From: an uncultured Clostridia bacterium
GTDB taxonomy: Bacteria; Bacillota; Clostridia; Oscillospirales; Acutalibacteraceae
DNA length: 45,493 bases
Assembly (NCBI GenBank): GCA_904399395.1
Contig: CAJFPJ010000006.1
Coordinates: 1 to 45,493 of the forward strand
Direction of reading: 5' to 3'
The translations under genes were made by a program, and so were the position numbers. The notes beneath the pieces were generated by a model. The model searched no databases and was not told the origin of the DNA. It worked only from the letters and a program-made list of their open reading frames with translations. The stretch's first letter is position 1, and each line of letters begins with the position of its first letter. Shown here piece after piece: positions 26,069 to 35,278 of the stretch.

Positions 26069-26515
26069 ATGAAAATTTCTTCGTCAGATGCGATTACGCT
26101 CGTTACACTGCAGGGCTGCCCTGCTGCATTGACATTTTCGGCAGATGTGTTTTCCAGGATCGCTAAGCTTGGCGCCAATGTGGATATGATTTCTCAAGCT
26201 CCGATACATGGGGATACCATCTCAATTTCCTTTACTATTGCGGACGATGATCTGGGCAAGATTCTCTCCTTTCTTACAGAACTTCGAGAAAATTACAAAG
26301 TAAAGCCTATCATCAGCAGTGGAAACTGTAAAATTAACGTATATGATGAAAACATGAAGGATACTCCCGGTGTAGCTGCTAAGGTGTTTACAGCCGCCGC
26401 TGCGGTTGAGACAGATATACGGATCATAACCACATCGGATGTGGATATATCCATATTGGTAACAGAAGCAGATTTTCATGCTACATTGAAGGCTATTGAG
26501 GCCGCTGCGAAATAA
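26069..26515 (+). CDS. Free-standing ACT-domain protein (aspartokinase regulatory domain-like)
   Basis: The 148-residue protein consists of two ACT-type halves (about 8-70 and 85-148) and resembles the C-terminal regulatory region of aspartokinase without its kinase domain. Segments such as SRIAKLGANVDMISQ and IRIITTSDVDISILV follow the pattern of LysC ACT domains. It starts 13 bp after dapB with AGGAGG, within the lysine operon. It could bind lysine and act on an aspartokinase encoded elsewhere, or serve as a separate sensor, like the independently made beta subunit of Bacillus aspartokinase II. The ligand is unproven. No terminator is visible before the mobile element. Confidence 0.82.
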   Translation: MKISSSDAITLVTLQGCPAALTFSADVFSRIAKLGANVDMISQAPIHGDTISISFTIADDDLGKILSFLTELRENYKVKPIISSGNCKINVYDENMKDTPGVAAKVFTAAAAVETDIRIITTSDVDISILVTEADFHATLKAIEAAAK

Positions 26516-26634
26516 TTCGGAACAGTGATAAAAAGTGAACCGTCTCCATATTGAACCGCCCCAGTAAAAACGTACAGTGACAAAGTCCCCCCTGATGTAG
26601 GAAAATAGAAGTACTACATCAGGGGGTATTGTCA

Positions 26635-27024
26635 TGGAGAAACGGAATTATACACATGCAAATGCTGCTTCCAGAAATAGAGGCAATGATAGCTGAAGGG
26701 AAAACGCAGCGTGAAGTAGCGGAAAATTTCGGATTTAAGGACAAAAACGTGGTAAAAAAACTGCTACATCGGCAGCGGGAAAAGCAGCGAAAGTTGGAGG
26801 CAGAAATTGTACCGCGGCCTAAGGGAAGGCCGAGAAAAGACATAGGACGAGGAGATGTGGTCACTGAGCAGGCGTACGAGATTGAGCGATTAGAGATGGA
26901 GAACAAATTGCTTCGGGATTTTCTGCGATCCACTGAAGGAGGTGAAGCCCTCGGTAAAATACCACATCATAAAGACGGAATGTATCTACCGCCACAAACC
27001 GGCCACTTTCGCCCAGGCCAATGA
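26635..27024 (+). pseudogene. IS3-family orfA (HTH transposase subunit), frameshifted
   Basis: The frame translated from ATG 26656 gives MQMLLPEIEAMIAEGKTQRE and then a helix-turn-helix and KGRPRK basic region. It ends with a leucine-zipper-like IERLEMENKLLRDFLRST, typical of IS3 OrfA. The natural start MEKRNYTH at 26635 is in another frame, which suggests a 1-2 nt deletion near 26653. The C terminus after residue 95 is read out of its normal frame into orfB, since OrfA normally ends near LRST plus a few residues. It may still make a DNA-binding fragment. Confidence 0.7.
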
Positions 27025-27115
27025 AATGTTCGATCGGTACATCCACTTTTATAATCACGAGCGCATCCAGTACAAAACAGGAGTGGCGCCGCTGACGCTG
27101 CGCCACTCCTCCTAA
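26942..27115 (+). pseudogene. IS3-family orfB remnant (57 codons)
   Basis: From GTG 26942 the frame encodes VKPSVKYHII, the usual start of this OrfB type. After about 19 residues it jumps to RYIHFYNHERIQ and GVAPLTLRHSS, the usual end. The intervening rve/DDE domain is absent, so no transposition activity is possible. The frame is still open, so the deletion kept the phase. Confidence 0.72.
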
Positions 27116-27219
27116 AACTCATTTTTCCTACCAGGGGCCTTTTTTGTGCTGTCTGCACTACCCTGGGGCGGTACACAATATGGAGACAGTTCCCTTTTAT
27201 CTGTTTCTTTTCCTGTGAT

Positions 27220-29937
27220 TTATATTCGTCTTGATAGATATAATGCTACTGGAGCGATATAGATGCATAGAATTACCAGTGCTCCCAATGTAGTGCAGAG
27301 AATCTGTGCAGGCTTTTCTAGTCTGGCGAGCCATTTGGGTTGCCGTCTGAGAAGCCAAAGGCTTCCTATCAAAAGGAAAATCCCGGCCGCAAAAAGGAGC
27401 AGTGAAATCTTCATCCCGGGAACAACATAGGAAAGCTGGATAGTATTGCTCCCCTTTTCCAATTTAACAGCCATAAAAGTATCAAATATCTGATATATCT
27501 TCGCTGTTTTTCCATTTACTGTGGCGGTAAAGCCCCCATCATTGGAAATGGGGATGAACAGATAGTTTTCCTCTCCCCTGCTCTCTGCAGAAAAAGTCAG
27601 AGAATTGTTGGCACTACTGCAGGAGACGGGCGTACTTTCCTGCAGGATATGGGTGAGTCTTTCCTGATTGATTCCGAAAACACTGAAGGAATTAGCTTCC
27701 ACGTCTTTATTGACTCGGATGCGAATGGAAACATTTGTGTTTGCGAAGGTTCCTAGGCATAGGATTCCATTATTGCTTTGAGAGGGATATCCGGTTTCGA
27801 TAGTTTCGCCGTTGACTGTAATATCAAAACTGTCATTGATATGTTCCCGCAGATAATTGTGCGGTTCGTCAAAGCAGTCAAAATATAGAGTCTGTGCATC
27901 CTCCACGGTGATTTCATAATATAGAATACCACCCTTGCCCCCGACATACGCTTCATCTTCCAAATACCACCCGCCTTTTCCATCCAAAGAGGTTCCCCGC
28001 CGCACATCGCTGCAATCTATGGGAGCATATTCATAAATAGGAGATCTTTCGGTAGGAAAAAAGGTGTGAAAAAGAGATGTTTGAATATCTACCCGGGAAT
28101 TGGTTTGAATCTGCGCTAGCTCTTCGATGAAATTTGTCTGAAAAACGGCACCGAAAGAAGAAACTTCAGGATTTTTTACGATAGCATAGCTTTCATTTTG
28201 GTAAACCACATCATCTTCTGGTGAGCAACTGGAAATGGACTTGATAATATACCGGTTTCCAAGAAGATAATCCGTGAGTTGGGTTCCACCGTTGGAATTT
28301 ACCTCCATCCAGTAAGAGGAATATCCAAGCCTCTTCATGGTATACATATAGTCCTTGGAAGTTAAAGATGTATAGTGACTTAGGGAAGGATATCCCAGAG
28401 AACCTATTAAATTCACATCAAAATATTTAGATTGCATTTTAACGCGATAAGGTGCACAGTCAATTCTATCTGCCAGATCCAAAACAGGAGCATAGGAATC
28501 AGCATCTCTGGCGGCTGAGCCTATATAGATGCAGCCATTAAATAGGCATTCCATTAGAATCAAAAGGGAAAATAACGCTGAAAACAGAGGTTTTTGGATC
28601 TGTCTGTAGGAACGGAATAGAAAAAGAAGAAAATAGGAACAGGCCGCAATAAAAGCAAAGACAGAAAGTTTTTCCAATGCTTCAGGAGATCCCCAGAGAG
28701 TCCTCGTGTAAGACGTAATCGAAGAGAAGGATGTGCGTAAAAGATATTCTGCCAAAAACAGTACAATTCCTACCGAGAGGATGGAAAGGGCAACAGCGGT
28801 ACGAGATAGTTCAACCCTCTTCCCCAGTCCGTTTGATTCGGAACAAGAGAGCAGGTAGGCCATTAGAATCAGACCTATAAAGATAGTAATATAGCCGTAA
28901 CGCACAGGAAAGGCCTGATAGCTGCCTGTGTGCCACATTTTATTGATGGGGTCGATAATCACTGGCAGTAGAAGCAGGATAAACACCAGGCAGAGCAGAT
29001 TCCTTGCAGGCGATTTGAAGGAAATATGAGAAAATGCCGCAGGAAGCGCAGCGAGGATACCTGCTGTGCAAAAAAGAACAGGAAGGGTCGTATCCAGCCT
29101 TGTGAGAAAATTGCCGGTGGTCAAATTTGTAAATAGATCGCCCGTGCGGGCAGAGGCTGCGTATTCCAGAAGAGAAGGTAGCCATATGGGGGCGGTGAGC
29201 AGAGCCGAAATAGCCGTTCCTATCCCTAACAAAAGAGAGGCCCTCCCTCTTTCTGAAGGGCGTAGCATAAAGTATATATAGAGAACACAGCCTAATAGAA
29301 GAAAAAGGACAATCATATAACTGAGATAAAAATGTACTGCCATCATAGCGGAAAATACCAGTATATAGGGCAGTATCCTACCTTTTTCCGCAAGAGAGAG
29401 AAGCGACAAGAGAAGCAGAGGAAAAAGATACATCATATCCAGCCAGACAATATTTTGGTAGTAAAACAGCGAATATCCGCAAAAGGCATATAAAGTACTT
29501 AGACCGGTGGCTTCCGGCAGAGAGAGGAGCGGAAAGCGCTTTTGAAAAAAGACTCCGGCAGTAAAAGCGCATACCATCATTTTGGCCCAGACAAGAAGAT
29601 TTACAAACAGGAAGATCTGAGATTTTTCCACGAAGACTACCAGAAAAGTAAATGGACTAGAAAGGAAAAAAAGAAAAACACCCCAGAAATTCATACCGCC
29701 AGCATTCTGTAGATTTAGAAAGAGAGATCCTTTTCCTGCTAATATATCTTTAAAATCCAGCATCAGAGGAATTACCTGCTGATTCATATCACACCAGGAA
29801 AGCGTTTTCTCCCCAAAGGGAAACAAACCAAAGGCAGCAAAAATTGCTGCCAATATCCCCGCCGTGCATATAGGAGCCAGAAAGCAGGGGGATATGGAAT
29901 TGCTGGTCCGATTTGTATTCAACGCCCACTGCGTCAT
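27220..29937 (-). CDS. YfhO-family membrane protein (putative glycosyltransferase-like)
   Basis: The 905-residue protein has about 12 to 14 membrane helices. A first helix is followed by SWCDMNQQVIP, the D-x-NQQ motif typical of YfhO-family proteins. A large extracytoplasmic domain (about residues 480-850) follows, with two final helices and a basic end. YfhO-like proteins are thought to be polyprenyl-sugar-dependent glycosyltransferases for lipoteichoic or other envelope polymers, but a direct activity is not established for most members. ATG 29937 is chosen because AAAGGAAG precedes it; the frame is open to 29991. It follows the GNAT gene by 56 bp. No terminator is visible after it. Confidence 0.82.
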   Translation of the reverse strand: MTQWALNTNRTSNSISPCFLAPICTAGILAAIFAAFGLFPFGEKTLSWCDMNQQVIPLMLDFKDILAGKGSLFLNLQNAGGMNFWGVFLFFLSSPFTFLVVFVEKSQIFLFVNLLVWAKMMVCAFTAGVFFQKRFPLLSLPEATGLSTLYAFCGYSLFYYQNIVWLDMMYLFPLLLLSLLSLAEKGRILPYILVFSAMMAVHFYLSYMIVLFLLLGCVLYIYFMLRPSERGRASLLLGIGTAISALLTAPIWLPSLLEYAASARTGDLFTNLTTGNFLTRLDTTLPVLFCTAGILAALPAAFSHISFKSPARNLLCLVFILLLLPVIIDPINKMWHTGSYQAFPVRYGYITIFIGLILMAYLLSCSESNGLGKRVELSRTAVALSILSVGIVLFLAEYLLRTSFSSITSYTRTLWGSPEALEKLSVFAFIAACSYFLLFLFRSYRQIQKPLFSALFSLLILMECLFNGCIYIGSAARDADSYAPVLDLADRIDCAPYRVKMQSKYFDVNLIGSLGYPSLSHYTSLTSKDYMYTMKRLGYSSYWMEVNSNGGTQLTDYLLGNRYIIKSISSCSPEDDVVYQNESYAIVKNPEVSSFGAVFQTNFIEELAQIQTNSRVDIQTSLFHTFFPTERSPIYEYAPIDCSDVRRGTSLDGKGGWYLEDEAYVGGKGGILYYEITVEDAQTLYFDCFDEPHNYLREHINDSFDITVNGETIETGYPSQSNNGILCLGTFANTNVSIRIRVNKDVEANSFSVFGINQERLTHILQESTPVSCSSANNSLTFSAESRGEENYLFIPISNDGGFTATVNGKTAKIYQIFDTFMAVKLEKGSNTIQLSYVVPGMKISLLLFAAGIFLLIGSLWLLRRQPKWLARLEKPAQILCTTLGALVILCIYIAPVALYLSRRI

Positions 29938-29993
29938 GCAGTTTCTTCCTTTCTGTTGGTTTTTGCAAAGAAGAAAGTATTTTCTTTCCACTA

Positions 29994-30530
29994 TCAGTTT
30001 TGGCTATTTTTGCCGATCCAATACCGTTGTATTAAACCGTTGTTTTGATCGCCGATGGTTTCATTTTCTAGAATTCCTCCGCAACTTTGTATGATTGCCG
30101 CAGAGGCTCTATTTTCTTTAGAGCAAACCAGAAGAAGGGGCCAAATTCCGGCCTTTCTGCAAAAATCCGACGTTTCCCGCAGCATAGCTTTCCCGTAACC
30201 CTTTCCCCTTTCTGATGGCCGGATACTATAACCAATATGTCCCCCTTCCTGCAGAAGAAAGGCGTTCAGAGTTGTGCGGATATTTATTATACCGATGATA
30301 CGCCCCTCTTCTGAAACATAAAAATAGGTAAAAGAGGGAACTCTCTCAGGCGGCATGTTGGCAATATCCAAATCGCGCTGGAGTTTATCCAGCCATTGAG
30401 CATACGAGAGATTTTGCAGATACCGCGCAAGACCATCGTCACCGTTGATAGCAGATGCAGCTGTATAGAATTCTTCTATAAATTTCTTCGCTTCTTTTTC
30501 ATGTGGTTCAGAGGGAAATTCAAATTTCAT
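29994..30530 (-). CDS. GNAT-family N-acetyltransferase
   Basis: The 178-residue protein has the acetyl-CoA-binding motif A at GYSIRPSERGKGYGKAML (about 100-117) and motif B with SKENRASAAIIQSCGG. Such enzymes move an acetyl group from acetyl-CoA to an amine of a small molecule or protein. The substrate cannot be told. AGGAGG lies seven bases before the ATG. A weak promoter with TATAAT at 30575-30570 precedes it. The gene is probably co-transcribed with the YfhO-family gene. Confidence 0.87.
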   Translation of the reverse strand: MKFEFPSEPHEKEAKKFIEEFYTAASAINGDDGLARYLQNLSYAQWLDKLQRDLDIANMPPERVPSFTYFYVSEEGRIIGIINIRTTLNAFLLQEGGHIGYSIRPSERGKGYGKAMLRETSDFCRKAGIWPLLLVCSKENRASAAIIQSCGGILENETIGDQNNGLIQRYWIGKNSQN

Positions 30531-30569
30531 AGGAAATCCTCCTTTTTGACGTTGTTTACCGTCCTATGT

Positions 30570-30598
30570 ATTATACTAAAATGGGGAGTGTATGAAAA
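30570..30598 (-). promoter_or_regulatory. Probable promoter of the GNAT-yfhO unit
   Basis: On the minus strand TTTTCA (30598-30593) and TATAAT (30575-30570) are 17 bp apart. The -35 box is weak, the -10 is full consensus. Confidence 0.5.
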
Positions 30599-30620
30599 GG
30601 GAAATCCGGATATTTTCTTT

Positions 30621-30667
30621 GATGAAAAGGCCCAGCGGGTGAATCGGTATCCAATCCGCTGGGCCTT
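30621..30667 (-). terminator. Terminator of tyrS
   Basis: A 12-bp GC-rich stem AAGGCCCAGCGG/CCGCTGGGCCTT (30627-30638 and 30656-30667) has a 17-nt loop. It is followed on the minus strand by TTCATC, preceded by two stem T residues. It lies 51 bp past the tyrS stop codon. Confidence 0.8.
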
Positions 30668-30718
30668 CGCGCCTTTTTGTTATGGTATTACGTCTGCAGT
30701 TACGTCTCCAGGAAGTCC

Positions 30719-31951
30719 TTATTCCTCTATGGTGATCTTAAGATGCTTTTTCTTTCCTTTTTTGATAACTATATAACCTTTTTCAAAATCAGAAATAGAA
30801 AGCCGTTCCTGGGGATCAGTGACCTTCCGGTCGTCCACAGTTACACCGCCCTGCTCTATGAGCTGGCGTCCTTCTCTCTTAGAAGGAATCAACTTTGCAG
30901 TCTGCATAATATCCAGCAGGCCAGCGGTTCCTTCTGTAAAAAGAGAAGCCGGAACAGCGGCTGTAGGCATATGCTCACTGTCTGTTCCCGCGCTGAAGAG
31001 TGCACGGGCTGCCTCCTGAGCTTTTACAGCCTCTTCTTCCCCATGAATCAGCTTCGTCACCTCGAATGCCAGCACTTCCTTAGCCTTATTCAGCTCACTG
31101 CCTTCCATCTTTTCATATTGGGCAATCTGCTCTAAAGGCAGGAAGGTGAGGATTTTCATACAGCGAACTACATCGGCGTCGGCAATGTTGCGCCAGTATT
31201 GATAAAATTCAAATGGGGAGGTCTTTTCGGGATCCAGCCACACAGCGCCCTTTTCCGTTTTCCCCATCTTTTTTCCTTCGCTGGTAGTCAGAAGAGTGAA
31301 GGTCATGCCATAAACATCCTTCCCTTCTTTTCTTCTGAGCAACTCCACGCCGCCGATGATATTACTCCACTGGTCATCGCCGCCCAATTCCAGAATACAT
31401 CCGTAGCGGTGGTTCAGCTCCAGGAAGTCATAGCTTTGCATCAGCATATAGTTGAGTTCAAAGAAGGAAAGGCCCCTCTCCATCCTCTGCTTATAGCATT
31501 CTGCGGCCAACATCCGATTTACAGTGAAATGAACGCCGATATCGCGAATGAATTCAATATAATTCAGATTCAGAAGCCAGTCTCCATTATCAGCCATGAT
31601 AGCTTTTCCATTGGAAAAATCGATCAGGCGAGACATTTGTTTCTGGAAGCAGCGCACATTGTGGTCGATGATTTCTTTTGTCATCATCTTGCGCATGTCA
31701 CTTTTGCCAGAGGGATCCCCTACCATTCCTGTTCCGCCTCCGAAGAGAGCGATCGGGATATGTCCGGCCCGCTGCATATGAGCCATAACCATAATCTGCA
31801 CGAAATGCCCTACATGAAGGCTGTCTGCCGTGGGGTCAAACCCGATATAAAATTTCACGGGTTCCTTTCCATTGAGCAGCTCTCTGATCTTTTCTTCATT
31901 TGTTGTCTGGGCGATCAGGCCGCGAGCCTTCAATTCGTCATACACACCCAT
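30719..31951 (-). CDS. tyrS: Tyrosyl-tRNA synthetase
   Basis: TyrS charges tRNA-Tyr. The 410-residue class I synthetase has HIGH-like HVGH at 46-49 following [11 protein letters not shown]. The KMSKS-like loop is KMGKT (228-232), and a C-terminal S4 RNA-binding domain starts at about 345 ([20 protein letters not shown]). The divergent KMSKS with glycine resembles the TyrZ/TyrS-2 branch. ATG 31951 has AGGAGG eight bases before it; the frame is open to 32005, which would run into the T-box terminator. Expression is controlled by the upstream T-box, and transcription starts at a promoter overlapping the end of recN. Confidence 0.95.
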   Translation of the reverse strand: MGVYDELKARGLIAQTTNEEKIRELLNGKEPVKFYIGFDPTADSLHVGHFVQIMVMAHMQRAGHIPIALFGGGTGMVGDPSGKSDMRKMMTKEIIDHNVRCFQKQMSRLIDFSNGKAIMADNGDWLLNLNYIEFIRDIGVHFTVNRMLAAECYKQRMERGLSFFELNYMLMQSYDFLELNHRYGCILELGGDDQWSNIIGGVELLRRKEGKDVYGMTFTLLTTSEGKKMGKTEKGAVWLDPEKTSPFEFYQYWRNIADADVVRCMKILTFLPLEQIAQYEKMEGSELNKAKEVLAFEVTKLIHGEEEAVKAQEAARALFSAGTDSEHMPTAAVPASLFTEGTAGLLDIMQTAKLIPSKREGRQLIEQGGVTVDDRKVTDPQERLSISDFEKGYIVIKKGKKKHLKITIEE

Positions 31952-31984
31952 TTTTGTTACCTCCTGTTTTGTTTCGCAGGGGAA

Positions 31985-32251
31985 AAAGAAACGCCCCCTG
32001 CTCAAATTGCAGAGGGCGGAAAAACCGCGGTACCACCTCAGTTCACCTCAGTCTCACGGCTGAGGCCTCATGGGTACATAAATATACCCCTACGCTGTAA
32101 CGTGCGCACACGGCCAAGCCTACTCTGATTTTTAATCATTTCAACCGGGCGGCTCAGGGATGTATTTCTATAGACTTCCACACCTGTTTACACCAACCAC
32201 AGGCTCTCTTTGGAGGTAAGGATCTATATACTTCTTCCCATCTCTGCCGAT
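31985..32251 (-). ncRNA. T-box riboswitch (tyrosine) with terminator
   Basis: On the minus strand the leader carries the T-box sequence TGAGGTGGTACCGCGG (32040-32025), which pairs with the uncharged tRNA acceptor end. A candidate specifier codon TAC (tyrosine) lies at 32164-32162 in a GAAATACATC context. A Stem I region with AGAGAGCC is upstream. The terminator is CGCCCTCTGC/GCAGGGGGCG (32018-31992) followed by TTTCTTTTT. Uncharged tRNA-Tyr would favour the antiterminator and tyrS expression. Confidence 0.93.
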
Positions 32252-32257
32252 GAGCGT

Positions 32258-32286
32258 ATTATACGGTATCCAGAATGGAATGTCAA
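32258..32286 (-). promoter_or_regulatory. Sigma-A promoter of the tyrS T-box
   Basis: TTGACA (32286-32281) and TATAAT (32263-32258), both full consensus, are 17 bp apart on the minus strand. The -35 box overlaps the stop codon of recN. Confidence 0.9.
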
Positions 32287-33953
32287 GAGCTCTGTGCCAT
32301 TTTCAGCATTTCAGCACTGTTTTCCAGCATGAGCTTAGTGATCTCGTCACCTCCCATGATTCTGGCCAGCTCCCTAACCCGCTCCTCATATTCCAAGGGG
32401 CGCACCTGAGTATAAGTCCTGCCGTCTTTTATATGCTTTTCAATGAGAAAATGCGTATCCGCCAGGGCGGCTATTTGAGCAGAATGGGTCACACAGAGAA
32501 CCTGCCGGTGCTTGGAGACCTCGCGGAGCTTAAGGCCTACTTTATGAGCCGCACTGCCGCTGATACCTGTATCAATTTCATCGAAAATCAGTGTATCGAT
32601 TCGGTCGTTGCCGGCCAAAACTGTTTTCACAGCCAACATAATGCGGGAAAGCTCTCCTCCGGAAGCTATTCTGGCAAGAGGCTTCGGCGGCTCTCCTGGA
32701 TTAGTGGAAATAAGAAATTGGATCCGATCACAGCCCAGGCTGTTGTAATCGCAATGCTTTTGTTCTACTACGAATTGAATGTTGGGCATGTTGAGAAAGG
32801 TCAATTCTGCTTTTACTTTGGCAGCAAATTCTCTGCCTGCTTTTTTTCTCCGTTCAGACAAACACAAGGCAAGCTTCTGCATACGCGCTTCGGTTTCAGT
32901 TCGCTCCTGCTCCAGTTTTTGCAGAATCTCGTCAGAAAATTCCATGGTCTGGAGCTCTTCCCGGCAATTTTCCAGATAAGAAAGCATTTCTTCCTCTGTA
33001 GAACCGTACTTCATACCCAGACGGTATAGAAGATCCAGGCGCTCTTCGATTTCTTCTAATTCTCTAGGATCATACTCGGCCTTCTGAAAAAGAGCGCGTA
33101 TTTCACCGGCACAGTCTTCCAGATCGTAGGAAATACTTCTCAGCCGTTCAGCCAACGCATCGCTTTCCGGCAGATATCTGACCATATCGGAAATGGAGTC
33201 CACCGCTGTTTGAAGGCGGTTTACCGCACCATCTGTATCTTCGTCCCCATCTAGGGAAAGGAGAGCAGTGGTAAGGCCGGAAGCGATTTTTTCACTGTTC
33301 GTATACATAGTGCGGAGCTCCGAAAGTTCTTCCCGCTCCCCCACTCGTAACTGAGCGCTTTCCAACTCTTCTGCCTGAAAGCGGAGGAGATCCATTCTCC
33401 TGGCTTTTTCCGATTCATCGATGCGCATGTCTTCTATTTTTTTTCCTAGCTCTGACCAGTGAAAATAAGCCTTTTGGTATTCTGAAAGGAGAGAAGTATC
33501 TGCCTCCATTCGGTCAATATACGCCATATGGAGATCTGGAGAAAGAAGCTCGTAATTTTCATGCTGTCCGTGAATACTCAGAAGATTGCCGCCGATTTCC
33601 CGAAGGATTGCAGCAGTGGCAGGTCTGCCATTTACCCGACAGGTGCTTTTTCCCTCCGGTGAGATATCTCTTTGCAGAAGAACAGAATCCTCTTCCGTAT
33701 CATAACCAAGTTCCTGAATTTTAGAAAGGGTTCCCGGTGAAAGGCTGCTGAAAAGGGCGCTGACCCGTGCTCCCCGGCTTCCAGTGCGCACAATTTCACG
33801 AGACGTTCTTTCGCCCAGCACGGCATTTATGGAGTCAATCAAAATAGATTTTCCGGCTCCGGTCTCACCGGTAAGCACATTTAGGCCCTTTTTCAGGTCG
33901 ATAGAGGCTTTTTCGATTACAGCGATATTTTCAATATATAGCTGAGAAAGCAT
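32283..33953 (-). CDS. recN: DNA repair protein RecN
   Basis: RecN is an SMC-like ATPase that gathers broken DNA ends for recombination repair. The 556-residue protein has Walker A GETGAGKS near residue 30, long coiled-coil arms (about 150-380), and the C-terminal ABC signature ASGGELSRIMLA with Walker B DTLIFDEIDTGISG. It starts six bases after argR, with GGGGTGA inside the argR end. This argR-recN order is typical of Firmicutes. It is the last gene of the long minus-strand run. Confidence 0.96.
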   Translation of the reverse strand: MLSQLYIENIAVIEKASIDLKKGLNVLTGETGAGKSILIDSINAVLGERTSREIVRTGSRGARVSALFSSLSPGTLSKIQELGYDTEEDSVLLQRDISPEGKSTCRVNGRPATAAILREIGGNLLSIHGQHENYELLSPDLHMAYIDRMEADTSLLSEYQKAYFHWSELGKKIEDMRIDESEKARRMDLLRFQAEELESAQLRVGEREELSELRTMYTNSEKIASGLTTALLSLDGDEDTDGAVNRLQTAVDSISDMVRYLPESDALAERLRSISYDLEDCAGEIRALFQKAEYDPRELEEIEERLDLLYRLGMKYGSTEEEMLSYLENCREELQTMEFSDEILQKLEQERTETEARMQKLALCLSERRKKAGREFAAKVKAELTFLNMPNIQFVVEQKHCDYNSLGCDRIQFLISTNPGEPPKPLARIASGGELSRIMLAVKTVLAGNDRIDTLIFDEIDTGISGSAAHKVGLKLREVSKHRQVLCVTHSAQIAALADTHFLIEKHIKDGRTYTQVRPLEYEERVRELARIMGGDEITKLMLENSAEMLKMAQSS

Positions 33954-33959
33954 AATCGG

Positions 33960-34409
33960 TCACCCCATCATCTTTCTGAAATCATCCGCCAGCTTTTGGG
34001 CATATGCAGAATCCTTGGCAACGATAAAGATCGTGTCATCGCCAGCGAGAGTTCCGACGATCCCTTCCCAATGGAGGGCATCCATGGAGGCACACACAGC
34101 CTGAGCCATTCCAACTTGGCATTTGATGACCACTATATTTCCCGCACTAACGCTGGAGATACCGGAATCTGCCAAAAGGGAATAGAATTTGGTGGAATGA
34201 TCCCGGTTACCATCCTTACCAGCTGAGTATTTATATTTTCCCCCCGGTGTCAGACTCTTTACCAAACGAAGTTCTTTGATATCCCTGGAGACAGTAGCCT
34301 GTGTCACATCAAAGCCATCCTCCCGGAGACGACGAAGCAGTTCTTCCTGCGTGTCGATATCATAAGTGTTGATCAATTCCAAAATTTTTGTATGGCGGTT
34401 CTTTTTCAT
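33960..34409 (-). CDS. argR: Arginine repressor ArgR/AhrC
   Basis: ArgR is a hexameric transcription regulator that binds arginine and controls arginine synthesis and breakdown. The 149-residue protein has an N-terminal winged helix (1-70) with TQATVSRDIKELRL. The C-terminal oligomerisation and arginine-binding domain contains GTLAGDDTIFIVA, whose adjacent aspartates bind arginine. AAGGAGGG lies 13 bases before the ATG, a long spacing. It is the only clear transcription factor gene in this window, but the GTTAG-N6-CTAAC sites do not resemble ArgR boxes. Confidence 0.95.
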   Translation of the reverse strand: MKKNRHTKILELINTYDIDTQEELLRRLREDGFDVTQATVSRDIKELRLVKSLTPGGKYKYSAGKDGNRDHSTKFYSLLADSGISSVSAGNIVVIKCQVGMAQAVCASMDALHWEGIVGTLAGDDTIFIVAKDSAYAQKLADDFRKMMG

Positions 34410-34417
34410 AAAGCTGT

Positions 34418-35278
34418 TTATGCCCTCCTTTCAGCCAGTTTCATATTCACTACTTCGTAAAAATTTAGATCTTTAAGTTTAATGATTTTTGCAGAAATCT
34501 CTGCTTTTCGGATACGGATACACCCGGAATAAGTCTTCAGGGGCACGGAGATGACACCGTCTATAGTCAGATAACTTTCTTCTGCGCCCAATTCAGAAAG
34601 GGGCATCACAGCAAGCTCAGAATCCTCGCCAAAGACCACCGGTCTGGTAAAAAGAGAGTGCGGGCAAATGGGAGAAAGCAGAATACAGCGCATCCTGGGA
34701 TCGATAACAGGGCCACCGGCAGAAAGAGAGTATGCCGTTGAGCCTGTAGGGGTTGCGACTATCAGCCCATCGGCCCGATAGTCGCACACATTGGATTCAT
34801 TTAAAAGCACTCGGAGATCCAGTATCCGGGATAAGGTACCTCTGGCGACCACAGCATCATTAAGCGCGTAATACCGCTTTATGTATCCGTTTTCCTCCAG
34901 GGATACCTCCAGCATCATTCTTTCCTCTGTGGTGTATTCTCCATGGATAAGATCAGAAAGGCGCCCCAGTTCATTGGCCTCCAGCCCGGCCACAAATCCC
35001 AAGCGTCCTACATTGATTCCCAAAACCGGTTTTTCATAGCGAGCCGCCTCTTTAGCACAGCGGATAATTGTGCCGTCACCGCCGATGCAGAGAACAGTGT
35101 CGCAACTTTTATAAAGCTCGCTCTCGGGTGCAAATGTCGCCCCGCTTTGGGAGAAAACCGAACGCTGCTCTTCCGAAAGCAAAGCTTCCGCATGAAGGGA
35201 AAGCAGTGTCTTTACAGCTCTCTCCGTCAGAAGAAAGGCGTCTGGTTTGGTCAGGTTGGGAATGACCGCTATTTTCAT
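34418..35278 (-). CDS. nadK: NAD kinase
   Basis: NadK phosphorylates NAD to NADP. The 286-residue protein has GGDGT at 66-70, the NE-like site as LND ([10 protein letters not shown]), and the C-terminal [15 protein letters not shown]. Its start overlaps the tlyA stop by 4 bp (ATGA), with GGAGG about nine bases before it, so the two are translationally coupled. The order tlyA-nadK-argR-recN is conserved in Firmicutes. Confidence 0.95.
   Translation of the reverse strand: MKIAVIPNLTKPDAFLLTERAVKTLLSLHAEALLSEEQRSVFSQSGATFAPESELYKSCDTVLCIGGDGTIIRCAKEAARYEKPVLGINVGRLGFVAGLEANELGRLSDLIHGEYTTEERMMLEVSLEENGYIKRYYALNDAVVARGTLSRILDLRVLLNESNVCDYRADGLIVATPTGSTAYSLSAGGPVIDPRMRCILLSPICPHSLFTRPVVFGEDSELAVMPLSELGAEESYLTIDGVISVPLKTYSGCIRIRKAEISAKIIKLKDLNFYEVVNMKLAERRA

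Larger units (their letters stand above)
26537..27192 (+). mobile_element. Internally deleted IS3-family element (about 0.66 kb)
   Basis: Imperfect terminal inverted repeats are visible: left GAACCGTCTCCATATTG (26537-26553) then AACCGCCCCAG, and right, on the minus strand, GAACTGTCTCCATATTG then TGTACCGCCCCAG (27192-27163). Inside lie an orfA-like HTH frame and only the first and last parts of orfB, so the catalytic middle is missing. The element is therefore non-autonomous. No clear target duplication is seen. A 13-bp hairpin, CCCCCTGATGTAG/CTACATCAGGGGG (26588-26600 and 26614-26626), precedes orfA. Confidence 0.8.

Noticed and set aside
27080-27113. Terminator-like hairpin AGGAGTGGCG/CGCCACTCCT
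   Set aside because: It lies within the end of the orfB coding sequence and there is no T-run. Its pairing may simply reflect coding sequence of the element.
31199-32128. Long plus-strand frame over tyrS and its T-box
   Set aside because: It is antisense to a clear synthetase gene and T-box, with no domain recognised.
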